Shown: positions 16,706 through 27,209 of the stretch, one piece after another
How positions within the stretch are numbered: the first letter of the stretch is position 1
Layout: each line of letters opens with the position of its first letter
Source: Photorhabdus caribbeanensis
GTDB lineage: Bacteria > Pseudomonadota > Gammaproteobacteria > Enterobacterales > Enterobacteriaceae
DNA length: 64,000 nucleotides
NCBI RefSeq assembly: GCF_018448885.1
Contig: NZ_RCWB01000009.1
Span: forward strand, 1 to 64,000
Reading direction: 5' to 3'
Notes under the pieces: model-generated
The model's input: the letters and a program-made list of their open reading frames with translations, nothing else
Databases searched by the model: none
Told to the model about the DNA's origin: nothing
Position numbers and translations under genes: made by a program

Positions 16706-18415
16706 TTAGTTATCTTTATGCGGTTTTTTGGGCTTACGATTAATCACAAGCTTCCTGAAAAGTGTCTTACCTATCTGGTATAGCGCATAAAATAGTATTA
16801 ATGCAGCAAACAGGTAATAAATAATCATGATTACCTTGGGAACATTATGTGCGAGAAATACATACATAGAAATTGAGCATAGTGTAATTAACCATGCAAC
16901 CGGTTTCACCATAGACCACGGCGTAATATTTACCTGTTCGGTATAAACATCTTCAAATGGTTTAGCTGGAAAAAAGTAGCCAATAGCCAACATGAAAATA
17001 ACATTAAGAACAAATAAAATGCCAACCAGGTGAAAAAAGTGCAGGTTAATTTTTAAAATGAAATTACAGATAATATAGGCAGACATACCGAATAATAGGC
17101 CAAGTTTAGCGGCAATAGGCGGTACTCGTTTAGTCATCAGACCGACTAATACCACACTGAGAATTGGTGCATTAAAAATCCCCTGTAATTGTTGAATGAG
17201 ATAGAACAGACCATCCGGTGCATTAGCGACTAACGGTGCGACGATCATCGTGATTAACGCTAACCCGATCCCCAGATATTTACTCATAGCGACTGTTTGA
17301 GTTTCGGTGGCATTTTGGTTGATTCGCTGTTTGTAAATATTGACGATAAACAGAGTTACAGATGAATTAAGTCCTCCGCTGAATGTGGAAAATACGGCGC
17401 CAACGACCACAGCGGCAAAGAAACCAACCAATACTTCCGGTAGAATTAAATGGACTAATTCTGGATAGGCGTTATCTGGATTATCTATTTGTCCTTTGAA
17501 AATATGGAAAGCAATAATGCCGGGTAGAATAATAATAGACGGCATAATGAGTTTAAGTAAAGCACACAACATGACGCCTTTTTGTCCTTCCGCTAGATTT
17601 TTTGCACCAAGGGCTTTTTGAACAATGGATTGGTTGGTACACCAAAAAAACATATTGGAAACAATTAGGCCGGTAAATAGCGTGGAGAAAGGAACCAGAG
17701 AATCTTCACTGCCGATGGAGTTAAATTTATCAGGATTGGATTGATAAACTTCAACTAATCCTTGCCAGGCATTGCCATTGCCAACATAGAGTAGGGCAAA
17801 AATAGTTACCATTAATCCGCCAACGATTAAGCCAACGCCGTTAATGGTATCCGCGGCGGCAATGGCTTTAATACCGCCAAAGATGGCATAGACGGCGCCT
17901 AATCCACCAACGCCCCAAACCATAATCCATAGCGCTGTAGTTTTATCAATACTGAATACATGGGAAACTTGGAATAGACTTTCCAATGCAATTGCACCGG
18001 TATACAGCACAATAGGGAGTAGTGAAATAATATACATAGCCAGGAAAAGAATTGAGGTAATAAGCAGCGTATTTTTATCAAATCGGCGTTCAAGATATTC
18101 CGGAATGGTTGAAATACCAAGTTTCAGATATTTAGGCAGAAAATAAATAGCAAATAGAACGATTGTTACAGCAGCGATCACTTCCCAAGCCATAACGATA
18201 AATCCAGTTCGGAATGCTAATCCATTTAAACCGATTAAATGCTCTGTGGACAGGTTCATCAATAACATAGAGCTACCAATATAAACACCTGTGAGAGATC
18301 GTCCGCCAAGGAAATAGCCTTCAGTGGATTCTGTCAGGCGAGCATTATGGGTTTTGTAATAAGCGAAGCCAGCCACTAATAGGGTGAAACCAATAAATGA
18401 GAGAAAAGCTAACAT
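16706..18415 (-). CDS. sodium/solute symporter, probable inositol uptake
   Basis: Start taken at ATG 18415 (MLAFLSFIGFTLLVAG), because GGAGG sits 6 bp upstream; a longer frame to 18454 lacks this. 569 residues with about 14 hydrophobic segments. Family: SSS (SLC5-like), with GGRSLTGVYIGSSMLLMNLSTE at the sodium-site helix and FSTFSGGLNSSVTLF later. Its place among iol genes suggests inner-membrane import of myo-inositol; the substrate is inferred, and galactose-type transporters look similar. The C-terminus is basic (RKPKKPHKDN). Confidence 0.9.
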   Translation of the reverse strand: MLAFLSFIGFTLLVAGFAYYKTHNARLTESTEGYFLGGRSLTGVYIGSSMLLMNLSTEHLIGLNGLAFRTGFIVMAWEVIAAVTIVLFAIYFLPKYLKLGISTIPEYLERRFDKNTLLITSILFLAMYIISLLPIVLYTGAIALESLFQVSHVFSIDKTTALWIMVWGVGGLGAVYAIFGGIKAIAAADTINGVGLIVGGLMVTIFALLYVGNGNAWQGLVEVYQSNPDKFNSIGSEDSLVPFSTLFTGLIVSNMFFWCTNQSIVQKALGAKNLAEGQKGVMLCALLKLIMPSIIILPGIIAFHIFKGQIDNPDNAYPELVHLILPEVLVGFFAAVVVGAVFSTFSGGLNSSVTLFIVNIYKQRINQNATETQTVAMSKYLGIGLALITMIVAPLVANAPDGLFYLIQQLQGIFNAPILSVVLVGLMTKRVPPIAAKLGLLFGMSAYIICNFILKINLHFFHLVGILFVLNVIFMLAIGYFFPAKPFEDVYTEQVNITPWSMVKPVAWLITLCSISMYVFLAHNVPKVIMIIYYLFAALILFYALYQIGKTLFRKLVINRKPKKPHKDN

Positions 18416-18534
18416 ACTATCCTCCAAGCCTGATTGACTGTCTTCAGGCAGCAATATGCTGACGGGAAAGCGGCCTTTCCCGTTTTTAGGGTGAAAATAA
18501 ATGTGAGTCAGTTAGTTAGAGATGTAGGTCTGTT

Positions 18535-19521
18535 TTATAGTCTGATTTCTTTACCTGAATGTAGGGATTCGAGAGCTTTATCAGCCAGATAAAGTGCCTG
18601 TTCGCCATCAGCGCCACTACATTCTGGTGTGGCGCGACCAGCCATGACATCGACAAAATGATCCCATTCAGCAATGTAGGCTTCCCGGTAACGTTGTAGG
18701 AAGAAATGCTCTGGTTTGGCTGTTAAACAACCGCTGTTTTCCCAGAGTTCAACACTGTTTTCTTTAATGTTGCCAGCGCTAAGCAGCCCTTTTTCACCAT
18801 GCAATTCAATCCGTTGGTCATAGCCGTACCCGGAACGACGGCTATTGGTAATGGTTGCCATTGCTCCTGATGGGAATTTCATAACAATAAAGGCGGTATC
18901 GATATCACCCGCTTGCCCAATTGCTGGATCAACCAGATTACTGCCTTGAGCGTAGATTGAGCAGGGGTCCTCGCCAATAATAAAACGCGCCATATCGAAG
19001 TCATGTATTGTCATATCCCGGAACATACCTCCAGAAACTTTGACATATTCAGCCGAAGGAGGAGAGGGATCACGAGAAATAATCAGCAGAGATTCGGCTT
19101 TTCCTATCGTGCCAGCGTCAAATAGTGTTTTTACTCGGCGGAATTGCGGATCGTAACGACGGTTAAAGCCAACGAATAAGGGAACCTGATACTGTTTAAC
19201 AGTTGCAAGGCAATGACGAACACGTTCAATATCAAGATGAACCGGTTTTTCACAGAAGATTTTTTTATGATGTTTTGCTGCGAGTTCGATCAGGTCTGCA
19301 TGAGTATCTGTTGCTGAGGCGATAAGAACACCATCTATTTTAGGGTCAGACATTGCTTGTTCAATAGTTTGTCTTTTTGTTTGGTATTTCTGTACTAAAA
19401 GTTCAGCACTTTTCTGATGTGGATCGACAACAGAGTAAAGAGACGTTTCTTTATGATGAGTGATATTCACTGCGTGTACTTGTCCAATTCGTCCGGCGCC
19501 AAATAGTGCAATGTTGAACAT
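18535..19521 (-). CDS. iolG: myo-inositol 2-dehydrogenase IolG
   Basis: Start taken at ATG 19521 (MFNIALFGAGRIGQVHAVNI) with AGGAG upstream; 328 residues. First step of the pathway: myo-inositol to scyllo-inosose with NAD. Rossmann motif GAGRIG at the start, EKPVHLD loop, GGMFRDMTIHDFDMARFI with the catalytic Asp/His pair and a conserved lysine in the EKP loop. An intergenic motif TTTATTTCAATTTGT lies about 65 bp upstream. Confidence 0.93.
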   Translation of the reverse strand: MFNIALFGAGRIGQVHAVNITHHKETSLYSVVDPHQKSAELLVQKYQTKRQTIEQAMSDPKIDGVLIASATDTHADLIELAAKHHKKIFCEKPVHLDIERVRHCLATVKQYQVPLFVGFNRRYDPQFRRVKTLFDAGTIGKAESLLIISRDPSPPSAEYVKVSGGMFRDMTIHDFDMARFIIGEDPCSIYAQGSNLVDPAIGQAGDIDTAFIVMKFPSGAMATITNSRRSGYGYDQRIELHGEKGLLSAGNIKENSVELWENSGCLTAKPEHFFLQRYREAYIAEWDHFVDVMAGRATPECSGADGEQALYLADKALESLHSGKEIRL

Positions 19522-19851
19522 GGATGCTCCTTGATACCTGGGTATCTGCTTATGAGATACTTTAAAATATATCAAACAAAACATTTATTTCAATTTGTAA
19601 ATATTTGGAAATTATACTTTTGAGTGTGGCATAGCATTTTGTTAACAATAATATTAAATTTGTGTTAATTAGATCACGTAAAGTAAGATTTATGCTGGAT
19701 GAATTTGTATATTTGTCCTTTAAAAACAAATTATAATGTACATTTTAATAGGTGGTTACTACGCCTAATCATCGAGGGTGAGGGAAGAGAAAAAGTAATT
19801 TATTTTTGGAATAAAAATTCTAAAATCGGCCTTGAAGATAATTAAGGAAGG
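19522..19851. promoter_or_regulatory. promoter gap of iolG
   Basis: 330 bp, AT-rich. Near 19584-19612, TTTATTTCAATTTGT and ATATTTGGAAATTA resemble the block before iolA (TTTATTTTCAATGT and ATTTGGAAC). Nothing coding is seen. Confidence 0.35.
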
Positions 19852-19879
19852 GAAAATGGCCTGCTGCCTTACAGGCCAT
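19852..19879 (-). terminator. terminator of iolD
   Basis: ATGGCCTG (19856-19863) pairs with CAGGCCAT (19872-19879). On the minus strand the hairpin follows the iolD stop by 6 bp and is followed by TTTTCCC. Confidence 0.7.
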
Positions 19880-19885
19880 CGCTTT

Positions 19886-21820
19886 TTAATATTGGCGCAC
19901 TTTGGTTGCAACCATCTCCTTTATTTTCTTTGCGGCAGATTCTATAGCGGGATTTTTCGCTACTTGCGCTGTGCCTATTCGCCACCATGATTCATAATCA
20001 TGAGTCATCGTTTTAGGCAGCACTTTGATATCTATGAGTACCGGTATGGTCTGTTTTTGGGCTTCCTGTAATGCGTCAAGCAGTTGTCGCTCATCGTGGA
20101 CTCGGTAACTTTTGCAGCCGTAGCTTTCTGCATTTTTGGCGAAGTCGACTTTAATCAGTTTGCCGTCCATGTTGCCGCTTTCTGGGTTCCGGTAACGATT
20201 TTCTGTTCCGAAACTGCCCATCCCTTGGCTCATTTGTAGATTATTGATACAGCCAAATCCTGCGTTATCAAACAGCAATACGGTGATCTTGATATTTTCT
20301 TGTACTGCGGTTTGCAGCTCTGAATGAAGCATCATATAAGCGCCATCACCGACTATGGCATAAACCGGTTGGTGGGGACAGGCTAGTTTAGCGCCAATAG
20401 CAGCGGCTATCTCATAGCCCATACAGGAATAGCCATACTCAAGATGATAGGTATCCGGTTGTTTGGGTTGCCATAAGCGCTGTAAATCGCCAGGAAGGGA
20501 ACCTGATGCGCCAACAATAATCGCTTCGGACTCAAGATATTTGTCTAATAATCCCAATACTCTGGTTTGTGGCAGGCGGGTTTGTAATGTCTGGCTGTAC
20601 TCTTCCAATTTATCATCAAGATGACCGGGAATTTCTGGGCTGAAATCCCCCTGATACTCAATTTCGAACAGACGAGTTAACTCTTTTCGCCAAGCCTCTC
20701 GCGCCTGATGAATCTCATCTTGATAACCACTGTGATAATGCAATTGAGTAAGCTGCTCTGCAATAGCGTTTAACCCTGTTTGGGCGTCTGATACAACGGG
20801 GATTGCATCCAGTTTACAGGCATCGAATTCCGCTACGTTGATAGTAAGAAATTCAACTTCTGGATGCTGAAATAGCGATTTGGATGCAGTGGTGAAATCA
20901 GTAAACCGGGTGCCAACGCCAATAATTAAATCGGCTTCTTTGGCTATCAGGTTGGCAGCAAGACAGCCGGTTGTGCCTAAACCGCCACAATTAAGGGGAT
21001 GGTCGGCAATTATGGCGCTTTTACCTGCCTGTGTTTCAGCAAAAGGAATATTGAAGTATTCTGCGAACTGACGAAAAGCGTCATGTGCTTCTGAATAGCG
21101 TACCCCGCCACCGCAGATAAGTAAGGGTTTTTTCTTGCGATTGATGAGTTCCACGGCATCGCTAATCATGGCGATAGAAGCAGGGCGGCGTTCAATGCGG
21201 TGAATGCGTTTTTGAAAGAAATAGTCAGGAAAATCCCAAATCTCGCCTTGAACATCTTGTGGCAAACAGATTGTGACGGCACCGGTATCGGCGGGATCGG
21301 TCAGAACTCGCATTGCATTAATCATGGCGCTCATTAGCTGTTCTGGTCTGGAGATACGATCCCAGTAACGAGAAACAGGACGAAAACAGTCATTAGTGCT
21401 GATAGTATGGTCATGGAACTGTTCAACCTGTTGTAAAACTGGATCTGGTTGGCGACAAGCAAAGAGATCACCGGGTAATAACAGCAGAGGAATGCGATTT
21501 GCGGTGGCAGTTGCCGCGGCAGTTACCATATTGGCGGAGCCAGGACCAACAGATGAAGTTACGGCAAAAATTTGTTTGCGTTTTTTCTGTTTAGCAAAAC
21601 CTGTGGCGATATGGGCCATACCTTGTTCATTGCATCCTTGGTAAACGGTTAAGTGGCCGGGATCTTGCTCCAGAGCTTGCCCTAATCCAACAACATTACC
21701 GTGACCAAAAATGGTAAAGATTCCTCTGATGAATGGATATTGTTCTCCGTCTGCTTCCACATATTGCTGGTTCAGGAATTTCACCAATGCTTGAGCCGTT
21801 GTCATTGTTGATTTGCTCAT
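19886..21820 (-). CDS. iolD: trihydroxycyclohexane-1,2-dione hydrolase IolD
   Basis: Start taken at ATG 21820 ([20 protein letters not shown]), with GGAG 9 bp upstream; 644 residues. Thiamin-diphosphate enzyme that opens the ring to 5-deoxy-glucuronate. TPP-binding N-domain at about 1-190 ([19 protein letters not shown] carries the catalytic Glu); the C-domain carries [16 protein letters not shown] followed by LLFDNAGFG, the GDG...N metal/TPP motif. It is 16 bp downstream of iolA, the same transcript. Confidence 0.96.
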   Translation of the reverse strand: MSKSTMTTAQALVKFLNQQYVEADGEQYPFIRGIFTIFGHGNVVGLGQALEQDPGHLTVYQGCNEQGMAHIATGFAKQKKRKQIFAVTSSVGPGSANMVTAAATATANRIPLLLLPGDLFACRQPDPVLQQVEQFHDHTISTNDCFRPVSRYWDRISRPEQLMSAMINAMRVLTDPADTGAVTICLPQDVQGEIWDFPDYFFQKRIHRIERRPASIAMISDAVELINRKKKPLLICGGGVRYSEAHDAFRQFAEYFNIPFAETQAGKSAIIADHPLNCGGLGTTGCLAANLIAKEADLIIGVGTRFTDFTTASKSLFQHPEVEFLTINVAEFDACKLDAIPVVSDAQTGLNAIAEQLTQLHYHSGYQDEIHQAREAWRKELTRLFEIEYQGDFSPEIPGHLDDKLEEYSQTLQTRLPQTRVLGLLDKYLESEAIIVGASGSLPGDLQRLWQPKQPDTYHLEYGYSCMGYEIAAAIGAKLACPHQPVYAIVGDGAYMMLHSELQTAVQENIKITVLLFDNAGFGCINNLQMSQGMGSFGTENRYRNPESGNMDGKLIKVDFAKNAESYGCKSYRVHDERQLLDALQEAQKQTIPVLIDIKVLPKTMTHDYESWWRIGTAQVAKNPAIESAAKKIKEMVATKVRQY

Positions 21821-21836
21821 ATTACAGAACTCCATT

Positions 21837-23348
21837 TTATTCCATTGTTGGCATCACAAAACTACTGGAATGATGTTCTAATCTGATACTTGCCGGCCAA
21901 CGGCTGGTGACGGTTTTCATGCGAGTGTAGAAGCGAACGCCATCATTACCGTGAACGTTAAGTGGACCAAAAATCGAGCGTTTCCAGCCACCGAAGCTGT
22001 GGAAAGCCATTGGCACTGGAATGGGAATATTGATGCCTACCATACCCGCTTGTACATCTTCGCTAAATTGGCGCGCTGTTTCTCCGTCACGGGTGAATAT
22101 CGCGGTACCATTACCATATTGATGGCAGTTAATTAAGGTTAGCGCGGTGGCATAATCAGGTACACGGACGATTGATAGAACGGGGCCGAAGATTTCTTCT
22201 TGATAGATTTTCATCTCTGGCGTGACGTTATCAAATAGCGTCGGGCCAATAAAATAGCCATTTTCATAACCCGGAACCTTGAGTTGACGGCCATCAATTA
22301 ACAGGCTGGCTCCCTGTTTTTCGCCGCTGTCGATGTAATCACCGATTTTAGCCTGGTGTTGGACGGAGATAACTGGCCCCATATCGTTTTCTTTAGTTGC
22401 GACAATACCGGGACCGACAGATATTTTGCTGATCTGTTGACGTAATTTTTCAATCAGCGCATCAGCCGTTTCGTCCCCAACCGCTAATACAACAGACAAT
22501 GCCATGCAACGTTCACCGGCTGCGCCAAAAGACGCACCTGCAATAGCATTGCTAGCCATATCAAGGTCGGCATCTGGCATCAGAATACAGTGATTTTTTG
22601 CGCCACCAAGAGCCTGACAGCGTTTTCCGTGAGCTGAGGCGGTAGTGTAGATATATTCAGCGACAGGAGTTGAACCAACAAAGCTGACGGCTTGTACCCG
22701 TGGATCTGTTAGTAGTGCGTCGACAGCTTCTTTGTCGCCGTTGACAACATTAAATACGCCATCGGGTAAACCGGATTGTTTAAGCAGTAATGCTAATTCA
22801 ATCGCGAGAGAGGGATCTTTTTCTGAAGGCTTCAATACGAAAGTATTTCCTGTCGCTAATGCGATAGGAAACATCCACATAGGAACCATTGCCGGGAAGT
22901 TGAAAGGGGTAATGCCGACACAAACGCCTAAAGGCTGCATTAATGAATGGCTGTCTACGCCTGTTCCGGTATTAGCGGAATGTTCACCTTTTTGTAGATG
23001 AGGAATGCCACAGGCAAACTCAACGACTTCCAGGCCGCGAGTTAATTCACCAATGGCATCTGAATGGATTTTTCCATGCTCTTCTGAAATCAATCGCGCT
23101 AGTTTGTCTATATTGGCTTCTAGCAATGCTTTGAACTGGAACATGACACGAGCACGTTTTAGAGGTGAAATTTTAGACCATTCAGGGTAAGCCTGATGAG
23201 CGGCTTCAATTGCCTGTTCAACTTCATGGGCTGTGCTTAATGTTACCTGGCGTATCTGTTTTCCTGTCGCTGGATTAAATACCGGAGAAAAGCGGGTGCT
23301 ATGATTAGGAATGAGTTGCCCATTAACATAATTCTGTACTTGTTCCAT
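21837..23348 (-). CDS. iolA: methylmalonate-semialdehyde dehydrogenase, CoA-acylating (IolA/MmsA)
   Basis: Start taken at ATG 23348 ([13 protein letters not shown]) with GAGG 7 bp upstream; 503 residues. Converts malonate semialdehyde to acetyl-CoA, the last step of inositol breakdown. ALDH fold: [30 protein letters not shown] in the cofactor site, and the catalytic Cys in [12 protein letters not shown]. It is first of the iolA-iolD pair, divergent from iolR across a 300-bp gap. Confidence 0.96.
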   Translation of the reverse strand: MEQVQNYVNGQLIPNHSTRFSPVFNPATGKQIRQVTLSTAHEVEQAIEAAHQAYPEWSKISPLKRARVMFQFKALLEANIDKLARLISEEHGKIHSDAIGELTRGLEVVEFACGIPHLQKGEHSANTGTGVDSHSLMQPLGVCVGITPFNFPAMVPMWMFPIALATGNTFVLKPSEKDPSLAIELALLLKQSGLPDGVFNVVNGDKEAVDALLTDPRVQAVSFVGSTPVAEYIYTTASAHGKRCQALGGAKNHCILMPDADLDMASNAIAGASFGAAGERCMALSVVLAVGDETADALIEKLRQQISKISVGPGIVATKENDMGPVISVQHQAKIGDYIDSGEKQGASLLIDGRQLKVPGYENGYFIGPTLFDNVTPEMKIYQEEIFGPVLSIVRVPDYATALTLINCHQYGNGTAIFTRDGETARQFSEDVQAGMVGINIPIPVPMAFHSFGGWKRSIFGPLNVHGNDGVRFYTRMKTVTSRWPASIRLEHHSSSFVMPTME

Positions 23349-23651
23349 TCTGAGCCTCTTTTGCGGATTTGATATTAGTACTGAATCAGAAACTTTGATA
23401 ATAGATATATGAAATATATGTTTTATTTTCAATGTTATTTGGAACAAAAGGCAATTAGTGTGATCAGTGTAAGGTTTTTATGAATTACCGATAATTAGAT
23501 GATTAATTAGATGTTAATCAATATAGTGATAATAATAAATCATTACAATGAATGGATTATGTGTTTCATTTTTAACTATAAAAATGAAATATGATTCAGC
23601 TTATACGGTAAAACGATTACAATTGCTGGCGATAAATTTTATGGGGGATTT
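23349..23651. promoter_or_regulatory. divergent iolA/iolR promoter region with an 11-bp palindrome
   Basis: TTTCATTTTTA (23564-23574) and TAAAAATGAAA (23579-23589) form a perfect inverted repeat with a 4-bp centre, about 62 bp before iolR. On the other side, near 23418-23446, GTTTTATTTTCAATGT precedes iolA and shares ATTTTCAATGT with the block at 16415. Inference: operator sites for IolR, the palindrome being autoregulatory. Confidence 0.5.
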
Positions 23652-24485
23652 ATGTCTGTCGCATCGAATCTGAATGAATTTCAAGAACAAGTCCGTTCAC
23701 GCTATAGTGAATTGAGTAAACGCCTGCAACAAGTAGCTCGATATGTGCTGGATAATACCAATAGTGTCGCTTTTGATACTGTCGCTGTGATTGCCAGAGA
23801 AGCTGATGTTCCTCCATCAACATTAATTCGTTTCGCTAATGCGTTTGATTTCAGTGGCTTTAATGAAATGAAACAGCTATTCCGCATGCATATGGTGGAA
23901 GAAACCGCCAGTTATGCAGACCGGGCCAGGTTATTTAGGGAATTGGATGGCGAACAGGAGCCACCGGAAGACCCTCAGCATATTTTGCAGGAATTTGCTC
24001 GTTCAAATGTGCAGGCTATGCAACAGCTAGCTGCCAGAACGGCCCCCGAAGATTTAAGGAACGCAGTAGACTTATTGGCTCAGGCTAAGAATATTTACAT
24101 TATTGGGTTGCGCCGTTCTTTTAGTGTGGCGGCTTATCTTTCTTATGCATTGAATCACTTGGAATGTCGCCCTTTACTCGTGGATGGTTTGGGGGGAATG
24201 TTCAGGGAACAGATTAATCTAATTGGGGAAGAAGATATTGTCGTTTCCATCAGTTTTACCCCTTATGCAGAAGAAACTCTGATGGTCAGTGAGAGGGCGG
24301 CGAAAGCCGGGGCAAAACAGATAGTGATTACGGATAGCCAGATTAGTCCGCTTGCCAGTTTTAGTGATGTTTGTTTTGTCGTTAAAGAAGCACAGGTGGA
24401 TGCATTCCGTTCTCAGTCTGCTACTTTGTGTTTAGTGCAATCTTTGGCGGTTGCTCTGGCTTATCGGCAAGGAAACCAGATTTAA
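23652..24485 (+). CDS. iolR: RpiR-family transcriptional regulator of inositol genes (IolR)
   Basis: 277 residues. HTH_6 domain at about 1-85 (LQQVARYVLDNTNSVAFDTV, then ADVPPSTLIRFANAFDFSGF) and a SIS sugar-phosphate-binding domain at about 125-270 (NIYIIGLRRSFSVAAYLSYA; ISFTPYAEETL). It should repress the iol genes until an inositol metabolite binds the SIS domain, as known for RpiR-type IolR in enterobacteria. Divergent from iolA. A weak hairpin with ACCCGC/GCGGGT arms follows at about 24535. Confidence 0.88.
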   Translation: MSVASNLNEFQEQVRSRYSELSKRLQQVARYVLDNTNSVAFDTVAVIAREADVPPSTLIRFANAFDFSGFNEMKQLFRMHMVEETASYADRARLFRELDGEQEPPEDPQHILQEFARSNVQAMQQLAARTAPEDLRNAVDLLAQAKNIYIIGLRRSFSVAAYLSYALNHLECRPLLVDGLGGMFREQINLIGEEDIVVSISFTPYAEETLMVSERAAKAGAKQIVITDSQISPLASFSDVCFVVKEAQVDAFRSQSATLCLVQSLAVALAYRQGNQI

Positions 24486-24703
24486 TTGTGAAATAATCCC
24501 TTATATTCCCGATGAACCTCTGATGACTATTGACCCGCAGATTCCGGCGGGTTAATTCTTTACTGAGCCAGTACAAAGCGCATAATTTAAATAAAGTGTA
24601 AACCTGATATTGATAATTGGCTTGTGAACATAAATGCTATTGATTCTTATTGGCAATAATTATTTAATAATTATTCGATGTGATGGTTTTGAAAATGGAG
24701 CAT

Positions 24704-25063
24704 ATGATGATTAAGGGATCACGTTATATTTTTGTTATTTTATCCGCAATTTCTTGCCAGGTATTTGCCTCAAATTTTGACTACAAAAGTGATATTCCGG
24801 TTGATAATAAGCCATCTGAAGAGTATTTAAAGAAACGAGAAAATCTTAACCTTCAACCTTGGAATGTGGATAAAATCATTACAGATAATAATGCGGCGGA
24901 GAAGCGGGAACTGGCGAGGCAGATGAAAGAAGATGAACTTAATTGGAGGAGTGACGAGTTTAATAATGGAATCTATGATAAAACCCGTCGGGATCTTGAA
25001 CGCGATGCTCGTATTAAAGAGAACGGGGGCATGACCAGAAGTAACTTTTTCGATCGGGAATAA
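24704..25063 (+). CDS. small exported protein of unknown function
   Basis: Not recognised. ATG at 24704 or 24707, with GGAG at 24697-24700. About 119 residues: MMIKGSRYIFVILSAISCQ is a signal peptide, likely cut after VFA. The mature part is highly charged and helical (KKRENLNLQPWNVDKI, EKRELARQMKEDELNW, DKTRRDLERDARIKENGG). Probably periplasmic. It stands alone between iolR and an ERIC element. Confidence 0.7.
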   Translation: MMIKGSRYIFVILSAISCQVFASNFDYKSDIPVDNKPSEEYLKKRENLNLQPWNVDKIITDNNAAEKRELARQMKEDELNWRSDEFNNGIYDKTRRDLERDARIKENGGMTRSNFFDRE

Positions 25064-25175
25064 CAGTGATTCAAAGCAATTCGATAGTGAAGTGAATGAC
25101 TTGTCGGGGAAAATAGGCAGTTTGTCGACAATTATTGACGCTCTCTCGAAAGAATTTTCTCTATTAGCATGTGAG

Positions 25176-25304
25176 TATATACCTTATGGAGTTCAAGAAG
25201 CATCGCGACGGCAAGGGAGCGAATCCCCGGGAGCATAGATAACTGTGTTACCGGGGGGCGCGAGTGCAGCCAATAAAGAGGCAACTTGAAAGATGAGGGT
25301 ATAA
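25176..25304 (+). repeat. ERIC element
   Basis: About 129 bp from TATATACC to GGGTATAA with the ERIC words GAATCCCCGGGAGCATAG, AGTGCAGCCAATAAAGAGGC and AACTTGAAAGATG. It ends 27 bp before csaA and so may be in its 5' leader or contain its promoter. Confidence 0.9.
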
Positions 25305-25331
25305 TGACTTCGCACTAAAGGAGAAGAATAT

Positions 25332-25667
25332 ATGGAACAGATCGAATGGACTGACTTTGAAAAAGTTGATATGCGGGTTGGCACAGTTATTTCAGTAGAA
25401 TTGAATCCTAAAGCCAGCAAACCTGCCTATAAATTACAAATTGATCTTGGCGAGTTGGGCGTTAAAAGTTCAAGCGCCCAGATAACAGTGCATTACACAC
25501 CTGAACAACTAATTGGTCGTCAGGTCCTTTGTGTATGCAATTTTCCACCAAAACGGATTGCTGGTGTTAAATCAGAGGTGTTGTTAACCGGTTGTATGGA
25601 TGAAAATGATGCGGTGGTGATCGCAGAATTTACCCTTCCTGTCCCGAATGGTCATAAATTATTGTAA
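25332..25667 (+). CDS. csaA: CsaA-like tRNA-binding-domain protein
   Basis: 111 residues, one tRNA-binding OB fold as in the C-terminus of MetRS. Motifs VDMRVGTVISVELNPKA, KPAYKLQIDLGELGVK, SSAQITVHYTPEQLIGRQV and CNFPPKRIAGVKSEVL fit CsaA better than YgjH. Known role: dimeric chaperone or tRNA-binding protein; the function in enterobacteria is uncertain. AAAGGAG lies 8 bp upstream of ATG. Confidence 0.88.
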   Translation: MEQIEWTDFEKVDMRVGTVISVELNPKASKPAYKLQIDLGELGVKSSSAQITVHYTPEQLIGRQVLCVCNFPPKRIAGVKSEVLLTGCMDENDAVVIAEFTLPVPNGHKLL

Positions 25668-25723
25668 ACCACGCTATTTTGTTGTCGAATAAATGGAGTG
25701 TATTTTAATCAGCGACAATAAAT

Positions 25724-26431
25724 ATGGCTGTTCAATTACCTTCATTACATTTACGCCAGTATTCTGCTGAAACTATTAGCCATAGCCACCAAGGATTATG
25801 GCAGTTCGTTTTTGGCTATAATGGACAACTTGAATTAAACGTAGAAGGGCAACAAAGTACCGTTGGTTTTGGAAATGTTGTTATGATCCCACCGGATGCG
25901 AAACACAGCTTTTTCGCTGGTGGTGAAAATCAGCAATTGGTGCTGGAGCTGCCTTCGGCACTGTTTAATCAATTACATAGTGATTCTTTCTGGCAACCAT
26001 TACCTGATTCTGCTCTTGCTCTTATTAAGTGGTTGCATGATTACCCACAGCCACCCGCTAATCACGCAGATGCTGCCCGTTTATTACTCGCTCAGCTACC
26101 ACAAGTAGGTTCGTCTTCAACGTTGATCGCCAAACTGCATCAGGGGCTTGTTAGGCGTCTGCATGAAAAAGTGACGGTAATGGATATGGCTGATATTTGC
26201 TCAGTATCTGCCAGTACCTTGCGTCGTAAGCTTTTTATTGCAACAGGAATGAGTCCAATGGTTTATTTGAAAACGTGCCGGATGGAATTTGCCTATAATC
26301 TGTTGGTTTACAGTGATAGATCTTTGGCTGACATCGCTTTTCTGTCTGGTTATGCCTCCCAGTCAGCTTTTACCTTTGCATTTAATCAACATTATGGTTG
26401 TACTCCAGCCAGATTGCGTAAAGCCAAATGA
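25724..26431 (+). CDS. AraC-family transcriptional regulator with cupin domain
   Basis: 235 residues. Cupin sensor at about 10-90 (SHSHQGLWQFVFGYNGQLEL; MIPPDAKHSFFAGGENQ) and two HTH motifs at about 140-235 (MADICSVSASTLRRKLF; SLADIAFLSGYASQSAFTFA). The end (NQHYGCTPARLRKAK) is the usual AraC signature. Its target and ligand are not evident. It is 56 bp after csaA and may be its own unit. Confidence 0.88.
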   Translation: MAVQLPSLHLRQYSAETISHSHQGLWQFVFGYNGQLELNVEGQQSTVGFGNVVMIPPDAKHSFFAGGENQQLVLELPSALFNQLHSDSFWQPLPDSALALIKWLHDYPQPPANHADAARLLLAQLPQVGSSSTLIAKLHQGLVRRLHEKVTVMDMADICSVSASTLRRKLFIATGMSPMVYLKTCRMEFAYNLLVYSDRSLADIAFLSGYASQSAFTFAFNQHYGCTPARLRKAK

Positions 26432-26498
26432 TATTTTCAGCATTTTATGACTTGATGCACAATATGATTGTGCGTAATATACAAACAACGAGGATGTT

Positions 26499-26786
26499 AT
26501 GGCTGTTGAATTCAGGGATAGATGGCTAGAAAGATTTTATGAACAAGATTTACCGCACAAATGCATACCTGCATCTTTACAGCGTGCGTTATACAGAAAA
26601 CTACAAATTTTGGATGCTTCGGTTAAAGAGGCTGATTTAAGAATCCCTCCGGGGAACCATTTTGAATACTTGAATGGCTATTTGAGGGGATGGTGCTCAA
26701 TAAGAGTGAATAAGCAATATAGGCTTATTTTTCAATGGATTGATGGTATTGCGGTTGATACATATCTGGATCCTCATAACTATTAA
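26499..26786 (+). CDS. higB: HigB/RelE-type toxin
   Basis: 95 residues. HigB plasmid-maintenance toxin fold: LYRKLQILDASVKEADLR, then LRIPPGNHFEYLNGYLRGWC and SIRVNKQYRLIFQW, where the Arg/Tyr pair forms the ribosome-dependent mRNase site. Toxin precedes antitoxin by 14 bp, the usual HigBA order. GAGG sits close upstream of the ATG. Confidence 0.93.
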   Translation: MAVEFRDRWLERFYEQDLPHKCIPASLQRALYRKLQILDASVKEADLRIPPGNHFEYLNGYLRGWCSIRVNKQYRLIFQWIDGIAVDTYLDPHNY

Positions 26787-26800
26787 ACTGAGGGAAATAA

Positions 26801-27127
26801 ATGATGAGGAATACAAAACGTCGCCCAGCAACAGTGGGTGAAATATTGGTGAGTGAGTTTCTGGTACCTTTGAATATCGAAATTAATGTGCTTGCGGAAG
26901 CTATGGGTGTTCACCGTAATACATTAAGCAGGATTGTGCATGATAAAGGTTCGTTAACTGTTCCTATGGCGATTAAATTGGCGGCGGCTTTGGGGAACAC
27001 AGCGGAGTTTTGGCTTAATATTCAACACGCTGTTGAACTATGGGATGTGCGTAATCATGCCTATCAGACAGAATCACTGAATGTAAAACAGATAGTTGAG
27101 CCATCAGTTGCAACGGCAATGCACTAA
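26801..27127 (+). CDS. higA: HigA antitoxin
   Basis: 108 residues. XRE-type HTH at about 20-70 (GEILVSEFLVPLNIEINVLA; MGVHRNTLSRIVHDKGSLT) followed by the C-terminal part that neutralises HigB and autorepresses the promoter. GAGGGAAATAA precedes the ATG. The pair looks intact. Confidence 0.93.
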   Translation: MMRNTKRRPATVGEILVSEFLVPLNIEINVLAEAMGVHRNTLSRIVHDKGSLTVPMAIKLAAALGNTAEFWLNIQHAVELWDVRNHAYQTESLNVKQIVEPSVATAMH

Positions 27128-27162
27128 TGTGTTTGTTTTCAAGAGCATAAATGCGTTGAAAT

Positions 27163-27197
27163 ACGTAAAGCCATCTTATGATGAGATGGCTTTACGT
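27163..27197. terminator. bidirectional terminator between higA and the peptide transporter
   Basis: ACGTAAAGCCATCT (27163-27176) and AGATGGCTTTACGT (27184-27197), a perfect 14-bp stem with 7-nt loop between convergent genes. Confidence 0.8.
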
Positions 27198-27209
27198 GAG
27201 TGATAAGTA

